Shown one piece after another: positions 1 through 13,256 of a DNA stretch of 64,000 nucleotides. Under the pieces are notes generated by a model. The model did no database searches. It had not been told where the DNA came from and worked only from the letters and a program-made list of their open reading frames with translations. Every line of letters begins with the position of its first letter. Position 1 is the stretch's first letter. Source of the stretch: Pelecanus crispus (lineage: Eukaryota > Chordata > Aves > Pelecaniformes > Pelecanidae); assembly GCF_030463565.1 (NCBI RefSeq), contig NC_134649.1:34373044-34437043 (forward strand). Reading direction: 5' to 3'. The position numbers and the translations under genes were made by a program.

Positions 1-1799
1 CCACCTGAAGCCACCTGTGCTCTTGCCTTCCGCAGGATCTCTTTTGCAGAGCGACTGCTTGTGCCCTGCTCCTTCCCCCTCCCTGCCTTCATGCCTGGAA
101 ACTGATCCCCACTTCAACTTTAAAGAGGGGAAAAGAAAAGGAAAGCCCATAGACTGGGTCTTTTGTACAGCAAAGCAGATTAGGGGCCTCCCAGGGACTT
201 GCAGCTTGTGTTCAGAAGAGGGAAGGGCTGGGAGACAGAGGGAGGGAGGGAGGGAGAGAGGGAGGGAAGGAGGGAGGGAGGGAGGGAGGGAAGGAGAGAA
301 GGAGGGAGAGGAGACTCCGCTCTCGTCCTCAGCCAGTGAAATGCAGACCTGCTCTTGGTCTGCTCCTTGCAAACTCTTTTTTTTCCATCTTCCTTCCTTT
401 TCTCCCCCTGCTTCACACGGTAGATCAGCATTTTGGGGACTACGATCTTTGCAGTTCCTGCAATGGATTTAATTCCTGAAACGTGTGTCATGTTTCCCTG
501 CTCCCTGATGCTGAATCAGGAAAGCATTTGCCCAAACAAAAGCCAAATCCCCCTCCTAGGGGCAATCAGGAAAAGGAGTCCCTGTGGTGGTCTCTGGTCT
601 GATGACAAAAGATTCCTTGGACTATAGACAAGCAGGTTAGTGCTGCCATGGATTATAGAAACAGCTGTGGACAGCAGGGATTAGCCACCACCTGTGTGAT
701 GAAGGCTGTGTGGCTGCAGTCCCAGGGCCAGGAGGACACATGCCAGATGCTTTGTGCTACCTGTCTGCCCAAGCTTGACCCTCGAGGTGTTTTCTTTATT
801 TTCAACTCACCCCCCTGCAAATGCAAAGTGCCTAGGCTAGGATGAGCCAGACTTGCCTAGACCCGGGTTTGGACAATCTCAGTCTCTTTTCATTTGAAAT
901 GACCAATACCTTCTTTGGTTCTGGGCTGTAGGAAATGATTTGGCACCGGTGAGCATGCTAAGGCAGTGTGATGCCTGGGTAAGGTGCCAGCACAGACCCC
1001 TCCGCTGCCACCCAGGCACAGAGCTGCTCTTCATGCAGCACCTCAGCTAAGCAACTCCTTCCACGCTGGTGTGTCCTTCATTTTCCAGATGTCTGCTGTG
1101 GGGCAGCTGGCTTTCAGAAAGACCCCTGCCCTGAAGGGAAGTTGCTACACCTTTCTAAGTGCTCTGTAATGTCCCACCTGAGGTGTGTCCATGCAGCACC
1201 CCAGAAATCCCATCCCTTTAGCCCTTCTGGGCTTAAGTTTTGTCTAAAACAGCCACAGAGCAGACCCATCCTGTGGCAGGGGAGTTGCAAAGTTAAAACC
1301 ATTAACAGTTTTGAAACATTCAGCTGTTTTAGCGAACTCAATTGAAAAGCTTTTTAGGAGACTAATAATCTTACCTCCCTAGCAGAGATTGAATAATGTG
1401 CAGTAAATCCTGCCTAAGGCTTCATGCACTGAACAACATGGTGGAAACAAAATATTGCGAGACTTTTTGCTAACAGTGCAATGTTTGTCCTGTGTGCAGG
1501 ATGAACCAGGGTCCTCTGGAAAATAGCTCAACTGTGTAATTAACATTAAAATTAAAAAATCTGTGCAATAAAAAAAAATTAAGGTCTGTGCCAATGACTT
1601 TGACCTAGCATTTCTCATGCTTCAACTAGATTGGTCTTTGGGCAATTTGCATGTGTACACCATGCATGTTTTGTTCTGTGAGAGTCACCTATACAGTCCT
1701 TTTTGCCAAAGAGTTTTTGATTTTGGCCAGATTTGGGTATATTTCACAGGGATGGCAAGAGCTGGGAAGAACAAGAACTTCTGTTTAAACATTAAAGAA
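1..1799. other. Non-coding stretch, no gene seen
   Basis: Apart from the GGGA microsatellite I see nothing assignable. Open frames are short and without recognisable protein features. On human synteny GLYCTK lies upstream of DNAH1, but none of its exons is recognisable here. Confidence 0.6.
236..313 (+). repeat. (GGGA)n homopurine microsatellite
   Basis: About 78 bp of almost pure purine composed of GGGA, GGAA and GAGA units. It can form triplex or G-quadruplex structures and explains the repetitive reading frames crossing it on both strands. Confidence 0.95.
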
Positions 1800-1998
1800 A
1801 AAACTTTACTGTAAGGATGATTGAACACTGGAACTGGCTGCCCAGAGAGGTTGTGGGGTCTCCATCCTTGGAGATACTCAAAATCTAATCAGATGCAATC
1901 CCGATCAACCTGCTCAAGCCAACTCTGCTTTGAACCAGGCAGTTGTATTACATGGTCTCCAGAGGTTCCTGCCAACCTCAACTATTCTATGATTTTTG
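1800..1998 (+). mobile_element. Old CR1 LINE 3' fragment
   Basis: The fragment contains attgaacactggaactggct, cccagagaggttgtgg and the tail cctcaactattctatgattt. These are the CR1 ORF2 end and 3' UTR. It is more divergent than the copies at 17.3, 21 and 40 kb, so it is probably from another, older subfamily. Confidence 0.8.
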
Positions 1999-4084
1999 AG
2001 TAGCTGTAGAAGGTGACAGAGTAATTATATACATATACTTCCCCCAAACTTGAGAAGTAGATGCCCTATAGAGACAACTCAGTGAAAACAATTAAGTTGG
2101 GCAAAATTTGAAGCAGCTGAAAAATTGGTCTTATAGTGGGAAATGTTGAGCAGCCCTAACTGATACTTCTGACGCTGCTGACAATGGGGTTGTCTCTCCT
2201 GTTTTAATTATCTTCTGCAAACTCTAAAGCTACTTTAGGTGTTTGGAACTGCTGTCTGCTATAATAAGATAGGCACAGTAATAGTTGAATTTTGACAAGA
2301 TGTGAAGAAACTAGTTTTTCCAGTCCTTTTTCAGAATATCTTATATTGGGTTTATTCATCATATTGGATCAGACTGAAGACTCACCTCCCCTAGCACTGT
2401 TCCTGCTGGCAGCCATGGGTGGGTGCTTGGAGGAGAGATGGTGTGACCCTTCCTTCAGGCTCCTGACAAACAGCAGTTTAGGATGTCAGTGGGCTGGGGA
2501 AGATGGTTTAGCTTCTAACCTTTAGGACATGAGGTTTGCCATGGGAACTGACCATCCAGATGCAACAGCACTGATGCTGCGGTCCCTTGTGAGCTGAAGG
2601 CAAGGTGACACCCTGCTACCCACAGAACATGAAAAGCCTCTTCTTTTTGCTTCTTCCATTCAGTCAAGAGAAAAAGACAGTGGTGGTGGCCTGAGTTATG
2701 GCACTTGTGGCTTCTTCCTGTTGCTGACAATAACAAGGGGCATCATTAGTTTCCAGGCAACTGATTTTGTGGCTTTCCAAGGGCCTCTGGCAATGGGGTT
2801 TCTCACTGAGAACCCAGTTTTCTTCCCTTCCCTTTGTAAGCATTATACTTTCACCCAAATTGCACAGACTCCACTCTCCTGGTTGCAGGTTTTTTGCCGT
2901 CTTGGCTTTGATTTTCAGATCCTCACAGTTCTTTTTTGAAATATCAGCCAACATGGGCTCTCCTCATGGAAATCCCCAAAGGTGGTAGATCTGCAGGGGC
3001 AGCAACACGAAGTGAGGATGGCAGAGATTAAAGAACTGGGCTGGTGAGGTTCGCAGAAGAAGATACAGTGGCAACGAATGGCCCCACATAAGGGCATGTA
3101 AGCTTGGTGCTTCTCATAGCCTGGAGTGATTAGAATAAAGGAGAAAGACAATGAACTGGGATCAGCACACAGCTTTGACAAGCCTTCATACCTACAAACC
3201 CTACGAAGCCACTCAAAAGAGATTTGGCTGAACTCAACTGAGTCCTCATCTTGGGTCATGGTGCTACTGCAGCCAGACCTAAGGAAAGAGACACCCATGA
3301 TGCTGCTAAACGCCACAGCGTATTCCCTGCTAAAATCAGGGCTATCTCACTGCTGAGCCTGTGGCTCCTAAAGAGGAATAAAGCTAAAATACTGGTCTTT
3401 ACCAGATCAAACTGAATATAGCTGGGTATTTCCAGGAACAAGGGAAATTAAATTCTCCAGACTGCATTGTAGAAGTGGTCCCAAATGTTCTCTGGCCCAA
3501 AACCAGATAGAAATGTAGATATGCTTCTTTTAGCCATAGAGACTTGACTTTTTAGAACCAGGAAGATGGGCATTTTTCTCCTGGACCTTAACTTTTTGTC
3601 TTTAAAATGTGAAATTCCAGAAGAGAAGGAGAGCTTACAGGTTTCTAGGAACAGCAAGGGTCAACTGTTTCCTAATGGAAGGCAAGCTAGGAGCCAAAGG
3701 TGACGCCAGTACAGGCATTGCCCTCACCAGTCAGGGCACAGTCCCACAGCATCTGAACCTGGCAAGCAAAGCCAAGTGCTGGTAACAAGGGCCACAGACA
3801 GTCCCAGACAAGGTAAAATGATGAACCAGCTCCAGGGTCCATCCATAGACTCCTGTTAGGAGCACAAGGGCCAGAGACAGAACTGGAGACAAGGCTACAA
3901 CATGGGTCTAAAGTCCATCCAGGAGGCAGGGCCAGAGGTGGAACTGGAGATGGATACACCTATAATGTAGCTCAGGCAAGAACTGGGGGTCCAGGTCTGG
4001 GCTTAAATGGTGCTCCTGGAGCAGAGTGGGGAGGGGTACACCCTAGATGAGGCTGGTCAGGGCCACTAAAGCCTATTAGTACCC
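1999..4084. other. Non-coding stretch, no gene seen
   Basis: Unique sequence with short shadow frames. It includes the imperfect direct repeat near 3.8-3.96 kb. Nothing else is recognised. Confidence 0.6.
3830..3960 (+). repeat. Imperfect direct repeat (gtccatcca...ggccagag...aactggaga)
   Basis: The ordered blocks gtccatcca, agggccagag and gaactggaga occur first from about 3838 and again from about 3911 with a shorter spacer. This suggests a decayed minisatellite. Confidence 0.55.
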
Positions 4085-4550
4085 TGTCCTGGTTTCGGCT
4101 GGGATAGAGTTAATTTTCTTCCTAGTAGCAGGCATAGTGCTGTGTTTTGGATTTAGTAGGAGAAGAATGTTGGTAACACACTGATGTTTTTAGTTGTTGC
4201 TGAGTACTGCTTATGCTAGTCAAGGACTTTTCAGCTTCCCATGCTCTGCCAGGTACACAAGAAACTGGGAGGGGGCACAGCCAGAATAGTTGATCCAAAC
4301 TGACCAAAGGGCTATTCCATACCATATGACGTCATGCTCAGTATAGAAACTGGGGGGGGCTTGGCCGGGAGCAGCGATCGCTGCTCGGGAACTGTCTGGG
4401 TATCAGTCGGCGGGTGGTGAGCAATTGCATTGTGCATCACTTGCTTTGTATATTATTATTACTATTATTATTATATTGTTATTATTATTATTTTACTTTA
4501 TTTTATTTCAATTATTAAACTGTTCTTAACCCAGGAGTGTTTCTCACTGA
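4085..4550 (+). mobile_element. Avian endogenous retroviral solo LTR, 3' end decayed
   Basis: The element begins TGTCCTGGTTTCGGCTGGGA, the recognisable 5' end of a common avian ERV LTR (probably ERVL class). It includes a palindromic CRE (TGACGTCA, 4327-4334), a TATA-like gtatagaaac about 10 bp further on, an ATT-rich microsatellite (about 4450-4490) and an ATTAAA polyadenylation signal at 4514-4519. Homology fades before the expected CA terminus, and no internal viral genes are adjacent, so it looks like a decayed solo LTR. It has no coding capacity. Confidence 0.82.
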
Positions 4551-4965
4551 CCATACGACCTTCACAGCCTTGCTGGAAGCAATAGAAATACCTTAAACCC
4601 CTACAAAACACAAGAGGTAGATCCTGCTCATGCCTCTGCTAATAAGCACTTGAATTTTTCCTGATGCCCTCCTGTGTGTCACTTGCATCTAGGAAAGCGG
4701 GGGAACTGGAGCTGGGAATCAGAGTACTCAGATCAACCTCAGGGACACAGCAAACATACCAGACATACCCAACATGAAATGGGATCTAACAGGGAAGAGG
4801 AGAGGGAAGATGGAGGGGATCCATTATTCATGAAGGTAACAGTAACACAACACAGCCTCCACAGACCCATGCAGTGTCGGATAAGGTTACTGCAGAGACA
4901 AGGGTTGGTAATGGCATGCCAAAGCTCTGCTTCTTGGGTGCAGAAAACAGAAAGGCGTTGAGTCC

Positions 4966-4987
4966 TGTCCTTCCCTTCCCTTCCCTT
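4966..4987 (+). repeat. Short (CCCTT)n repeat
   Basis: About four units of ttccc in tandem (ccttcccttcccttcccttc). This is a simple repeat. Confidence 0.85.
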
Positions 4988-7900
4988 CTGATAACACTCT
5001 CCTGGGGTGTAAGACAGCAGAAATAAGCTTCCTTAGAAAACACTACTCGTGGTCCTATGAGGAAGATTTGGGAAGTTAGAAGCCCACACAGTATGGGAAG
5101 AGGGAGAAGCAGCTCCCCACAGAGGCGGCAGACAAGTAAGATCAGGGTAGCAGAGAAGCAGAGGAAGCGTGAACGCTAATCAGATGGCCACAGGCTTCTG
5201 GTCGGCCAGCCTCAGAGGATGGGGTTCGAGAGCTTTGGTGCAGGCTCCTGGATGGATGTATCAGAGCCTCCCATTTCCCTGTGCGTGTTACCTGCCCCCC
5301 TTCTCTGCCTCTCACCAAGGCTGATCCTGATTTCTTAGGGAAACCTATCAGGGCTTGGCACTTGTCTCACATTACAGCATGTGTTTGCTACCGCTCTACT
5401 GTTTCTCACAAAACAATGATTTCTTTTACATCTCCTAGACGTCCTTCTTTTTTCTGTTTTCTGCTTTCTCTCTTTCGTCCCCTTGCAGCCAGAGACAATG
5501 GTTCCTGTTTGGCAGGACATCTCTTACATCTGGGTGGGTGAGCAGGTAGCTGTGTAATGCTGACTGTTACAACACAGAGGATACATCCCAGCAACTGTCC
5601 CAGGGAATTAAACATCCCTGGCTGTTTGGGCAGGAGACTGGGCTCTGGCTTTGCACCACTTGGCTTGGGAGCATCCTCAGAGTATTTGTTACAAAGAGGG
5701 GGAACCACCAGCTCATGGGAAAATAGAGGTTAAAAGAGCTAGACTGATTTGCAGAGAAAGTCTGTAGCCTTTATAGCTTGTTTCCCCTGGAGTGGTGTCA
5801 CCTGCAATGGTTTCTTTACCAGGCTACTTAAATTGTGCATGATGAGGTAGATCTAGCCCCTCTTTCAGGTTGAAAATGGTGGCTATTATCTGCATCACTG
5901 TAGCTGCTAGAGCTTGATCAGGTCTGTAGGCAAGGAGAGGGATTGCTTCCTGGGCACTTGGTGGTGTGTTTATAGGTAACACAGATGTTGGTTAGGACAA
6001 GCATTGAGGCATTTTGCCCAAACTGGTATGTTCCTGCTCATCTTTTGGGTCTGTTTGATGTATAGGGGAGAGGCAAATGGGGAGAGGATTATCTACTAAA
6101 ACCACAATCAGATGTTGAATGTGAATATGGACTATCACCCAAGAGAAAAAATCCACCACTTGCTACAATGCTTTTGATTTGCCTTGAACAGAATCAGACC
6201 TGAAATCCTGGAGCTGGTAGAAAATGAAGTGTTTCCTACCCTGGGCAGTTTGTGCAAGGAAGAAATATGTGCAGGCATGCAAAATGAAGATGATCTCTCA
6301 ACTTAGCAGGTGAGGGGGCAGCAGCAGATATAAGCTCATGCTGGCAGTGTGGTGGCCCTGGGACTGCAACACATTTGTAGGGGCCACTTTGATGGACTAG
6401 AGAGCAGGCTGAATCAGGCCCTTGTGCAAAGAGCTCTTACCTAGACGAGCAAGGCTTTGCAGGATCAGACCCTGTTGATACTACAGGAGGTGCTAATACC
6501 AAATCAGTGCATGTCATTGTCAGGCTGTGCCTGGAGAGACGTATGGCTTGAGCACGCTGGCTTGGATCATGTCCCAGGTACAGTACTGAGGCTGCCAGGC
6601 ACTGCAGCCAGGAACACTTAGCGCTTACCTGGAATATGTTGCACGATATATTTAGAAACCCTTTTTTTACTATTTATTGTTTTTAATTACATTCAGCTTT
6701 TCTGATATTCCTGCTGGTGGTTGGCCACATGGTTTTGCAAAAAAACCCCACCACTCAGCAGCATGTGGGCCCTGTGTCTGCCTGTGAGCCAGGTCCCATC
6801 TGGCTGTAATTACTAGCTTCACATCAGCAGAAGAGTGTAATATTTAAACACAAATGTTTGATGTTTGCATAGCAAACCTCAGGATGGAAAGCTCTTGATA
6901 ATCAGCCTGCAGGAGAGGAGGTGGGCCTGCTGCAGGTGAGCACTGAGGTGTATGAGTTGTAGCAAGACTTTGTGGGTGTTCATGGGAATAGAGGGAAGAG
7001 CAACACTAAGTCCAGGAGCCCTGGAGGCCTTCATGCCTTGCTCCAGGCAGAGGCTCCACACAGCCTTGCAACCCTCATTTCTTGCTTAGACAAAGAGGAA
7101 CTGCAGGCAGAGGAGCTCCAACTGCAGGCTACAAGGCATGCGGAGCAGGGCAGTACGAGGCAGCAGACCCTGGCAGGAGTCTCCCATCTCCTCCCATTCA
7201 ATACTTGTGAGATGGTCATCAAGACTTGCAAGATGGTAGAAGAGCTACTGAAATCAGCAGAGGCTCCTTGCCCAGAGCAGTAGCCATCAGGATGGATAAC
7301 AATGTCTGGTGGATCCCAGCAGCTCAGTGACCAACTATCCCCAGAGAGGAGCACAGGCTCTGGCATGTTTCTTGAGTACCCACGCTCACAGAAACATAGA
7401 CAGTGTATTGCACTGGCCCCTAAAAAATAAGACTGAGAGCATAGCAAGTGTTTCCTACTACAGGGTGGACCTTATCTCCCCCAGAGAAGGTGGCTGATGG
7501 TGAGCCCCAGCCCTACCCACAGGGGACCCAGTCTGATCTCTCCTTTGCCTCTCCACCCTTCACTGCTGATCCTTTGCAGAAGGAAGACAACAGGCTAGTA
7601 CTTTACCCTGCTCTGAGTGGGACAACAAGTAAGAAAACAGTTTCATCCATTCCCAGGCATGTCTGGAAGGTGACAGAGACATGTGTGCTGTCTGCAGCAT
7701 CCTCCTTTTAGCTTTAAGGTCCGAGGACGACCTGGCACACCCAGCCAAATGACAGTCCTGGAGCTGCTGGTCTGTGTCCCACCTCCTGTAGGGTAAATGG
7801 CACACTTAGTTTGCTTTCCTGATGGAGAAGGCACGTCTGGAGATGGCTTTCATTCATGATGCCATTGGGCAGCTGATGACTTTCACTTCCTGAGCTTGTC

Positions 7901-9094
7901 CAGCCAGGGCTCAACCTGTTGCAACTTGTCATTGTATATCAGCAGGAGGCTAGAGCAGACGTAGGATAATAAATGTGTCCTGTCTCAGGGGCTTTCGAGG
8001 CCTCTTCTCTGCAGCTTGTGCACCCAAGGCAAGACAGCCCTACTGTCGTCATTGCCTCTGAGAAGCATTGCTCATCTCGGCAAACTTTAAAGCTGCATCC
8101 TGACAGACCAAAATAAATCAATCAATAAATAAATCGTCCGTCTCGTCTACTGGATTCTGCAGTTTATTTCCTCGGCGCTGATGAAAAATAGTTGGATGCT
8201 TAGTAGCTTCATGAGACTAATTATGATAAACAGCCCCATCGCTGCTAATATCCGGCCATTAATTCCCAGATGGAGCTGCAGAAAATGTCAGGAATGGAAA
8301 TGTCAGCTCTCTAAAAGGACCTGGCAGGTATTGAAGTGGGGAGCGTCAGCAGAGGAGGGAGCAGGGAGAGAGCTAGGAATTAGCAGGATGATGATACACA
8401 TTTGGAAGCTGTAATTCTTTTGACTTGATTACCCAGTTTCTCCCAGTTACGTCTCTCTCAAGCAACGCCATAACCATGGCTTCCTTCAGATTTTGCCTAC
8501 TCTGAGCTCTGTTCCAGCATTGAGGCAAAGATTTGGCACTCATTAAGTGGGTGACACTTCCTTTGGGCAGAAGAAGCTCAGCCTTAAGCTTCAGGAATCT
8601 CCTCCCCACTGAGATCCACAGAAATGTCACCCTGCTCTGCAGGATGGACACACCAGTAATTCCCTTTACACCAAGTGCAAGAGAGGCAGGCTGACTTGTA
8701 ACAAAAGGTCATGCCCAAGCTCAACTTCCCATCTTCTCTGGGTTCCATATTTGTATTCACATTCATATTTACATTGCTACAATAATCACAGCTGCATACA
8801 AAAATCAGACAGAAAACAGCAAAAAAACCACTTGGACTTTTTTGCTTTCCACCAATAGTTTTTAATGGTTTCTCTGTGAGAGAGCTCTTTATGGGAATAT
8901 TCACTGCTAAGTGAGAAGGTACTTCAAGAGTAGATGAACCAGCCAGATAAATGATATGAATGCCCAGATATTGACAGCACTGTGTTACTGATGGCAAGAA
9001 GTCAGGCTGGCACCTGGTGCAATAAATCAGCTGACAAACAAGTGTCAAGAAGGTACGTTTTGAAGCCATTCTAAATCCAAAAATGATGGGTTGT

Positions 9095-9132
9095 CCTCTC
9101 ATGTGGAGATAGGCCTCTCATGTGGAGATAGG
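9095..9132 (+). repeat. 19-bp tandem duplication
   Basis: The unit cctctcatgtggagatagg occurs twice head to tail, followed by a partial third start (cctctc). Confidence 0.95.
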
Positions 9133-12100
9133 CCTCTCTGACACATTGGCATGCTTCAACCTCTGCTTCTGATGGTGTTACACTTCTTCTAAGGCCTGGT
9201 GCAAAGAAATGCATTTATTTTGTTGCTCTGTTCAGCCCATTGGCTCAGGCCCTGCTCTGTACCACTTCTGAAATGGTGGTGTTCAGGTGAGGATCTATCC
9301 CAGCTTTTGGCACATGCTTTCAAGTGGAAAAAATCTGCACAGGTTGGGGATTCCTTGATGAAATGCCAGCTGGTTGAAAGAAAGGCTTTTTGCAGGAATC
9401 CATTACTGTTTGTCAGCAAAGGATGGAATTTTTGCTCAAAACCAGATGATTTTGATGCTTACCTCCAGAGAGGAGATATAACATTGGGCCTGATGGGTCT
9501 GGTCCAGACCACAGATTTGAACCAGAGCTCCCCACACCCCACAGCAAGTGCCCTTATGGTAGGAAGCCAAGATGTCTCTGTCTCTCTCATGAAAAGCTTG
9601 ATGTTCCTCTGGAAGCTTCGGGAAAAATTTCCAGCCTTTCTAAATGTGGGCAAGTAATTTCTCCTGATCCTATTAAAAAAAAAAAAGTGTCCCCCTGAAC
9701 TCCCTTGAGCATTCAAAATTAATTGGCTGAGGACCTCGATCCCTGTATGTTGTCTGGGAATGCCTGAGTTGTAAGACTGCTAGTAGCTCTTCAGAAATGG
9801 CTTGCAGTTCTTTTAGGATCGTTTTCACCGGGGGTGGGTGATAAATTTCCTAGAAGAGAACAGACTCTATCTATAGCCTCCTAGTGCTGTGTTTTGCATG
9901 CTTGAAGAGTGTTTATATGTGAATTTCTGAAATTTCTGAAGAGTGCCAGGAAATGTCACCTCTCAGGCTACATCCTCCCCAGTACAGACTGGGTATATTG
10001 GCTTCCTCATGAGGCAGACCCCGGTGTTCTTACCTGGGATGACTCGTGTCCCAGCTGTCAACAGCCCCCTCTTAGCAAGAGCAAGGCTACAGCCACCTAC
10101 CTTTATGCTCATGGGTGCCAGTGGTTAGACTGACGGCTCCATTTTGATGCTTTCTCCTAGGAAGATGAGGAATTGCCTGCACCATATGTGCTGGGGGAGC
10201 TACAGAGCTCCAAGCCCCCTGTGCATGTCCTGACAAATGACCTGTCTGCATGTCATCTCAGGCTGCAGGAAGTCTGGCCATTTATCTGGCTGGGACTTCT
10301 GAGGAATTTAAGGGTCTAACCCCAAAGGATTTGGAAGCCAGGAGCGGGATCTTCAGCAGCATCTCTGCCACTAACCCTCTCTGAAATCAAGGTCCTTATA
10401 AAGTACATACAGGCTCTTGGAAAAATCTCCCAGCTCACTGATGGTCAACAGACTCTTTCTATCTGCAGCCCTATGGAGAAGATGGCAGCATTGTGTTAGA
10501 GACAGTTCCGGCCGATTCAGCTGAACCTGAACCAGTTGTGTAAAAAATGCCCACTGCAAGCTTCTCTGCCCGCTGCTGCTGAGATCTCATCATTGAGACT
10601 TGCTTAGCTTCTCCATCACCACCACTCCCTGCCTGCTCAGGCTTGGCCTTGGCAATTTTCATTGCCATCTTCCTACTTCTGGTCAGGCCCACACTTTCTG
10701 CTCACCTTCATTGGAGAAGCAACCTCTGCCTGCAAATTCCTTTGGGAAGCCTTCTGGCCGGGTTGATGGTGTGATCCCAAATGTGAAAGAACACACCCTG
10801 GGGAGATGATTTGCTGTGGCATGGTGATGGAGATGAGGGAGAGAACTAACCAACAAAAATGTCACTCTATTGGGGTCAAAGTCTCATTCATTTTTTTGAG
10901 GCTGCAGTGAAAACTGTGGCTAGAAAGCACAGAATTGGCAGCTGGCTGCTACAAACTGCTCCACCAGTCCCAGCCTGCCTGAATTCAAGGTAACAGCCTT
11001 GTGTTCAGAGAGCTGTTGAAAGTAGCATGAATATGAAGTGAATCTGGCTTGATATCACCTTCCCAGAATCAAACTGCCCCTTCAGGAAAAGGGTGCAGGC
11101 AACAGGAAGCCAGACCTTGTCCTGACTCCCCCTGCTTTATGACTTTCTCCTGGGTTTGCATTTTGGGGCTTGATCTAAGGAGTTTCTGTCAAATGCACTG
11201 TTAGCACTGTCAACATGTGGTGGTTCACTCTAGATTAATGCTGTGTCTTGTGTGTGGGAACACATGTAGGTGTGGAGACAGAAATCTAGGGCCTTATTCT
11301 CCAGTGGCCTTGTGCTTTGAAGATCATTTACACCTTCAGCAAAATGTGTGGGGGGTGGGTATGGAAACACTGCTAAATCTGAAGGGGCCTGCCACCCACA
11401 TCGGGTAGGTGCAAATGATGAAACAAAACAATCAGCAGATCATCTCTGAGGTCCACCAAAGTTGGGCTTTTTGATCGTTTATTATTCCGCCCATAACTAG
11501 AGGAAGGCCATCCTCTGTAGAAGCAAACTTTGATGTGATATGCTGTCCTGGCAATGGTGTTTTCTGAGCTATTGGGTTGGGATAGATGCATGAGAGCCAA
11601 AGGGGTGAAAGTGGAGGGGAAGAAAGGTGTCTCCAACAGCTCATGGACAATACAAGAGAGAAGCTGGGCTCTTCAGCCAAAAAAGAGCCAAAGAGACAGA
11701 ATGAACCATTAGCACTTTTCACGTATTTCCCCTTTCCAGTGCCAGCTCACATCCTAACACCTATTGAAACTGGTTTGATTCTCATGTCTGGTAAGTGGGG
11801 GAGATGAGACCTCTCCCCCTCACTGTGGGTCCAGACTCTGCTAACCCTTGCTCATGCTTTCACCATGGCAGTGGTCTGGCTGCTTGGACGGGGAGAACAG
11901 TGTTTTCCTTCTCTCAAACCAGCCTTGCGCTAGGGAAAATCCTGGGTAAGTCACGGATGAGCCTGTTTCAGCAGGGATTCAGGAACCTCTTCTTGAAAAA
12001 CCATTTTCTTGGGAACTCAGCATCACCTGTAAGTACAGGCGGATCTGTGGCCTCAAAAGAGCCCACGGCAGAAAAGGAGCAGGTAGAACTGTTGGAAGAC

Positions 12101-13223
12101 AGACAGCACTAAACCTTTTGTGCCAGCCCAGCTGGGGACAGCATCCCAGCCCAGACTGATATGAGAAGGAGAAAGCACAGAGATGCTCAGCTGTGCCAAC
12201 TGCCGCCACTGCCACTTTGAACCTGCCTTTTGCAAGTGATTAGGTCTCACGCTCCCCTGCCTGGCCATCCTGGGCTAAAGGAGCACCCATGGAAGCAGGA
12301 CACAGTGTTGGTGCACTCTGCTGCAACCCCTGGGAGCGAGTCTCTGGGGAACCAGAAGGCCCTTTTGAAGGCAGGTCACAAAGTTAATCAGTCATGGCAG
12401 CACGTGGATGGAGAGCAGGGTGGCTCACACACCTGTCTGCCTTCTGTTCTGGCCCGGTGGGTTTGTGAAGGCCCAGCCAGTCGAAACATCTTGGCTTTCA
12501 TTTCCTGACTCGCTGCAGCATTTTGTGTCAAACTTTGAAAGCACAGTCAAAAATGAAGCACGGCTAACTGCAGGGACAGCAAGACCTGCTGTGAATCCCA
12601 ACCCACTGCGGGGGAGATGAAGCTGGAGCAAAACGGACGGGTATTTTTCCCATGCAATGGGCAAATGGGCTCCACCATCGCTTCCTCCCAGCCAGAGGAA
12701 CCATCTGGGATGCAACTCCAGGGAACTCCAACAAGAGCTGTAATTATATCAAACCCAATCAAGGCAAGCCAGCACGCACTCCTTTCTTAAGTAAAGGGAC
12801 AAGGCTGGCAGTATGACAGAGAACCTACACCTGGGAGCTTCTCCAGCAGCCACTGCCTTGAGCAGGGCCGGGGCAGTCCAGCATGGGGTGCGAATCTGCA
12901 CAGACACCTCCCGGCTGCATGGGGCTAATCCAGAGAATGCCTTGGAAGGAGCTGAGCATTGCTGGGAGGGAGCTTTCTTATCTGGAGAAGGTTGTGTTTC
13001 TTCACTGAGGCTCTGCCTGCCACAGCCTCCACCTCTCTCTGCCCAAACCTCACATCCCCTTGCTTGCAAATTTTCAGATGGCACAAGTGCCTCTTCCACC
13101 CTTGACTCCCTGTCCTTCTGCACCCAGTGCCAACCTGGCTGCTGGAGCTGATGCCAGGGCAGGTGCCCTGGCAGTGAGAGGAGCCGGTGCTCATTGCCTG
13201 GGCTCTGCTGCCTCCCCGTGGCA

Positions 13224-13225
<2 letters not shown>

Positions 13226-13255
<30 letters not shown>
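13226..13255 (+). repeat. Homopolymer of 30 C
   Basis: An uninterrupted run of 30 cytosines lies between gcatg and gccac. Its exact length is likely unreliable in any assembly. It produces false polyproline and polyglycine frames on the two strands. Confidence 0.97.

Positions 13256-13256
<1 letters not shown>

Noticed and set aside
17-491. Two overlapping frames at the left edge (151 and 103 codons)
   Set aside because: Both owe their length to the GGGA repeat, which encodes repetitive Gly/Arg/Glu or Pro/Ser.
2915-3316. 133-codon minus-strand frame
   Set aside because: No homology is recognised, it overlaps frames on both strands, and no splice or promoter context is seen.
5820-5860. tgatgaggtagat resembling a let-7 seed (let-7g lies near DNAH1 in mammals)
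   Set aside because: The match stops after the first few bases of the mature let-7 pattern and no hairpin arm follows.
7031-7447. 138-codon minus-strand frame
   Set aside because: Cys/Ser-rich chance frame opposite another frame of similar length. No domain is seen.
8584-9102. 172-codon minus-strand open frame
   Set aside because: It has no recognisable family, no splice context, and an irregular composition with many Cys and no domain-like pattern. It also ends next to a tandem duplication.
9199-9657. 152-codon plus-strand open frame
   Set aside because: It overlaps another open frame on the opposite strand and shows no protein features. It is consistent with chance.
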